A stretch of 64,000 bases of DNA. Origin: Candidatus Nanosynbacter sp. TM7-074 (GTDB taxonomy: Bacteria > Patescibacteriota > Saccharimonadia > Saccharimonadales > Saccharimonadaceae). The notes under the pieces are model-generated. The model did not search any database, was not told where the DNA came from, and saw nothing but the letters and a program-made list of their open reading frames with translations. This document shows positions 62,285 to 64,000 of the stretch, piece after piece (the stretch's first letter is position 1; each line of letters begins with the position of its first letter). Both the position numbers and the translations under genes were made by a program. The stretch is taken from contig NZ_CP158487.1 in NCBI RefSeq assembly GCF_041006295.1, positions 653,649 to 717,648 on the forward strand. Reading direction: 5' to 3'.

Positions 62285-63208
62285 TTAACCTTTAGCCTTT
62301 ATCCGCGTTATTCGCGCTTCTGTTGCCCGTTTAGCGCGCTTTTTCGTCTTGGCTGACGCTATATACTTTTGAGAGGCTGTCTTTTTATCTGCAACTTCTT
62401 CCATTTCCAAAGAATCTTGTTTAAGAATAATATGATTCTGTAAATATCCTACTGCACTAGCGGTTGCCAAATAAAGAGCTAAAGCTGCTGGTAGATATAT
62501 AGTCACCATAAACATCATTAGTGGCATAAATTTCATCATCTTTCGAGTCATAATGGCATTCACTTCTGACTGATCAGCTTCTTTGCCACCACCAGCCTCA
62601 GCCAAGATATCTCGTAATTTACGCTTACTGTCCGACTGTGGAGATAGTTGCTTCGAGGTCAAATATTGCAAATAAGCAGCAACTCCCGCCAGAACTAATA
62701 GCCCAATAATAACTCCATCTTTCGACACAGCGTGCTGAGTTAAGTCTATAATACCTAAGAAGTTCTGATTGAACTGGTCTGGATTATTAACCAAATTATT
62801 AGCTACTGGAAGATTTTTTACAAAATCATAAACATATTTACCCAAATCAGTACGACTAGAAACGAAAATCTGCACCACGCGGTACATCGCAATCAAAATC
62901 GGTAATTGAATAATTAAAACACCTATAGAACCAAACGCACTTATATTATGTTTTTTATAGAGCTCCATCATCGCCAAATTACGCATTTGCGGATTTTTAG
63001 CATATTGTTTTTTAATCTTAGCCAGCTCAGGCTGCATCTTGCGCATTGCCTTTGCCTGATGAAGCTGCTTCTTAATTAACGACCAGAGTAATAACCTTAC
63101 TAAAATTGTAAAAATTATAATACTAATACCAAAATCTGGAATTAGACTATAGATAGCCATCAATAGATTAAGAATCGGGCGAACAATAAACTCATCAAAA
63201 AAACTCAT
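62285..63208 (-). CDS. yidC: YidC/Oxa1-type membrane protein insertase
   Basis: 307 residues, short form without the large periplasmic domain of Gram-negative YidC. Membrane segments include ISIIIFTILVRLLLWSLI (with the conserved Arg in the groove), FGSIGVLIIQLPILIAMYRVV, and later helices near 165-185 and 230-260. The long cytoplasmic loop LHQAKAMRKMQPELAKIKKQY and a basic C-terminal tail (AKTKKRAKRATEARITRIKAKG end) for ribosome contact are visible. It is next to rnpA, jag and rpmH as in most bacteria. Confidence 0.95.
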   Translation of the reverse strand: MSFFDEFIVRPILNLLMAIYSLIPDFGISIIIFTILVRLLLWSLIKKQLHQAKAMRKMQPELAKIKKQYAKNPQMRNLAMMELYKKHNISAFGSIGVLIIQLPILIAMYRVVQIFVSSRTDLGKYVYDFVKNLPVANNLVNNPDQFNQNFLGIIDLTQHAVSKDGVIIGLLVLAGVAAYLQYLTSKQLSPQSDSKRKLRDILAEAGGGKEADQSEVNAIMTRKMMKFMPLMMFMVTIYLPAALALYLATASAVGYLQNHIILKQDSLEMEEVADKKTASQKYIASAKTKKRAKRATEARITRIKAKG

Positions 63209-63232
63209 GCCCTGATTATAGCAAAAATACTG

Positions 63233-63580
63233 CTATTTATACAGTTTTGCCTGAGAAAGTAGATTCTTTATGACTTGTTTTAAATCCTTATGTGGCATCA
63301 ATAACACTTCTGCTGAAAATATAATAATAGCAACGTCTTGATCATTTTTTAGATATGGCAACTCTAGACGAATAATTTCATAAACCCGTCGACGTATTCT
63401 ATTGCGTCGCACTGCTGATTTTAAAACCTTTTTACTCACAACTACCGCGAATCTACTATGACTACGATATGGATTTTTCACATATTTTACCGTAGCTATA
63501 GAAGAACGAGCCGCTTGTCCATTTTTATAGACAAATTTCAGACTACCATGACCGTGAAAACGATTACATTGTTGTAACAT
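63233..63580 (-). CDS. rnpA: Ribonuclease P protein component
   Basis: 115 residues with the RnpA core: a central basic helix AVVVSKKVLKSAVRRNRIRRRVYEII (containing the RNR motif) and a C-terminal VAIIIFSAEVLLM strand. It binds RNase P RNA to process tRNA 5' ends. A TGA-TATAAT extended -10 lies 8 nt from the ATG, so the gene seems to have its own leaderless promoter even though rpmH is just upstream, beyond a terminator. Confidence 0.94.
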   Translation of the reverse strand: MLQQCNRFHGHGSLKFVYKNGQAARSSIATVKYVKNPYRSHSRFAVVVSKKVLKSAVRRNRIRRRVYEIIRLELPYLKNDQDVAIIIFSAEVLLMPHKDLKQVIKNLLSQAKLYK

Positions 63581-63588
63581 ATTTTACA

Positions 63589-63594
63589 ATTATA
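63589..63594 (-). promoter_or_regulatory. -10 of the rnpA promoter
   Basis: TATAAT on the minus strand with TGA upstream, 8 nt before the ATG. It lies just downstream of the rpmH terminator. Confidence 0.6.
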
Positions 63595-63596
63595 TC

Positions 63597-63628
63597 AAAA
63601 AATCCCGCCTACATCGACGGGATTTTTT
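63597..63628. terminator. Bidirectional terminator between rpmH and rnpA
   Basis: AAAAAATCCCG (63597-63607) pairs with CGGGATTTTTT (63618-63628) around a 10-nt loop. It has T-runs on both strands, so it can end rpmH transcripts and any read-through on the plus strand. Confidence 0.85.
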
Positions 63629-63638
63629 ATTCGCTAGA

Positions 63639-63773
63639 TTAAATAGCAATTTTAGCACGACCCTTTAAACGGCGTCGTTTCAAGACCATCCTACCGGCCT
63701 TAGTAGAAACTCGCGCTCTAAAACCGTGCGTTTTTGCACGATGTCGAGTGTGTGGTTGAAATGTTCGCTTTGG
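63639..63773 (-). CDS. rpmH: 50S ribosomal protein L34
   Basis: 44 residues: [45 protein letters not shown] reads as the complete L34 family sequence, with the normal RTFQP start and the KRRRLKGR end. The ATG at 63773 is chosen because the frame upstream carries unrelated sequence and L34 normally begins there. A TATACT lies 10 nt before this ATG. The gene is next to the putative origin, as in most bacterial genomes. Confidence 0.96.
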   Translation of the reverse strand, partial: PKRTFQPHTRHRAKTHGFRARVSTKAGRMVLKRRRLKGRAKIAI

Positions 63774-63827
63774 CATATCAAGAAATAGTATATATTTTTT
63801 TAGTACTTTTTGCAAGTCGCTAGCCAC

Positions 63828-63944
63828 TTTTCCACTACCACGGCTAATTTTTCCACAGTTTTAACAGATGTATTTTTTAATTGTGGAAAACTCCACCCCT
63901 GTTTTCCTTTACATTACAGTTTCCGGAATTGTACTTGTGGAAAA
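63828..63944. other. Putative replication origin region with DnaA boxes
   Basis: Three identical TTTTCCACA boxes (63849-63857 plus; 63882-63890 and 63936-63944 minus) and a near match TTTTCCACT (63828-63836) lie in the intergenic region between rpmH and the expected dnaA. TTTTCCACA is a common DnaA-box variant in several phyla. The AT-rich tracts between them (for example 63870-63880) are candidate unwinding elements. Confidence 0.75.
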
Positions 63945-63955
63945 CTCTTAATATT

Positions 63956-63990
63956 TGCTATAGTAAAGATAGTTAAAGAATTTGAGGGAG
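63956..63990 (+). promoter_or_regulatory. Promoter and ribosome-binding site of a gene (probably dnaA) starting beyond the window
   Basis: TGC-TATAGT (63956-63964) is an extended -10, and the DnaA box at 63936-63944 covers its -35 region, a typical autoregulation arrangement. GAGGGAG (63984-63990) is a strong Shine-Dalgarno sequence close to the window end. The coding start is outside, so dnaA itself is inferred from the rpmH-dnaA neighbourhood of most bacteria. Confidence 0.6.
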
Positions 63991-64000
63991 TAAGTTTTCG

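Overview
The window looks like a chromosomal segment of a host-associated Candidatus Saccharibacteria (TM7, Patescibacteria) or a close relative. This is inferred, not proven, from compact genes in tight overlapping runs, a rpmH-rnpA-yidC-jag block beside a DnaA-box-rich putative origin at the right end, an anaerobic ribonucleotide reductase, a large envelope-polysaccharide locus, a sortase-type wall-anchored glucanase, and many apparently leaderless transcripts. TGA, TAG and TAA all serve as ordinary stops, so the code is standard (table 11). No stretch longer than about 300 bases lacks a gene.

Layout. 1-9.8 kb: tail of a sulfatase-fold phosphoglycerol transferase, galE, a ClpB disaggregase without its N domain behind a CIRCE/HrcA operator, thiol-redox membrane proteins, a drug-type ABC exporter, a peptidoglycan deacetylase and a DUF167 protein. 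9.8-21.4 kb: a defence island. Type I restriction-modification genes hsdM, hsdS and hsdR are interleaved with a RhuM-family gene, a GHKL-ATPase fused to a PD-(D/E)XK-like nuclease, a Shedu (DUF4263) nuclease, a LexA/UmuD-like S24 repressor and an unrecognised gene behind a structured leader. 21.5-29.2 kb: radC, then an operon nrdD-nrdG-flavin reductase-cysteine-cluster protein under two NrdR-type boxes, a P-loop kinase broken by an in-frame TAG, and an APH-fold kinase. 29.4-31.2 kb: a GH16 glucanase with an LAXTG-type anchor, and tRNA-Asn.

31.2-61.8 kb is the surface-polysaccharide locus: O-antigen polymerase/ligase-like protein, polyprenyl-phosphate sugar transferase, GT4 and GT2 glycosyltransferases, dTDP-rhamnose genes rfbBCD and rfbA, a WsaF-like rhamnosyltransferase, an ABC-2 exporter (Wzm/Wzt), two GtrA/GT2 pairs, a five-gene sugar-modification operon, and secreted or membrane proteins. 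A degraded patch lies between rfbD and rfbA (an amber-interrupted DUF4038 gene and a SAF-domain fragment), next to a perfect 26-bp palindrome. 61.8-64 kb: jag, yidC, rnpA, rpmH and the putative oriC, with dnaA expected just beyond the end.

A recurring theme is a TATAAT/TATACT hexamer 6-9 nt before the ATG of first genes of transcripts, which implies leaderless or nearly leaderless mRNAs, while downstream genes mostly carry Shine-Dalgarno sequences or overlap the preceding stop codon.
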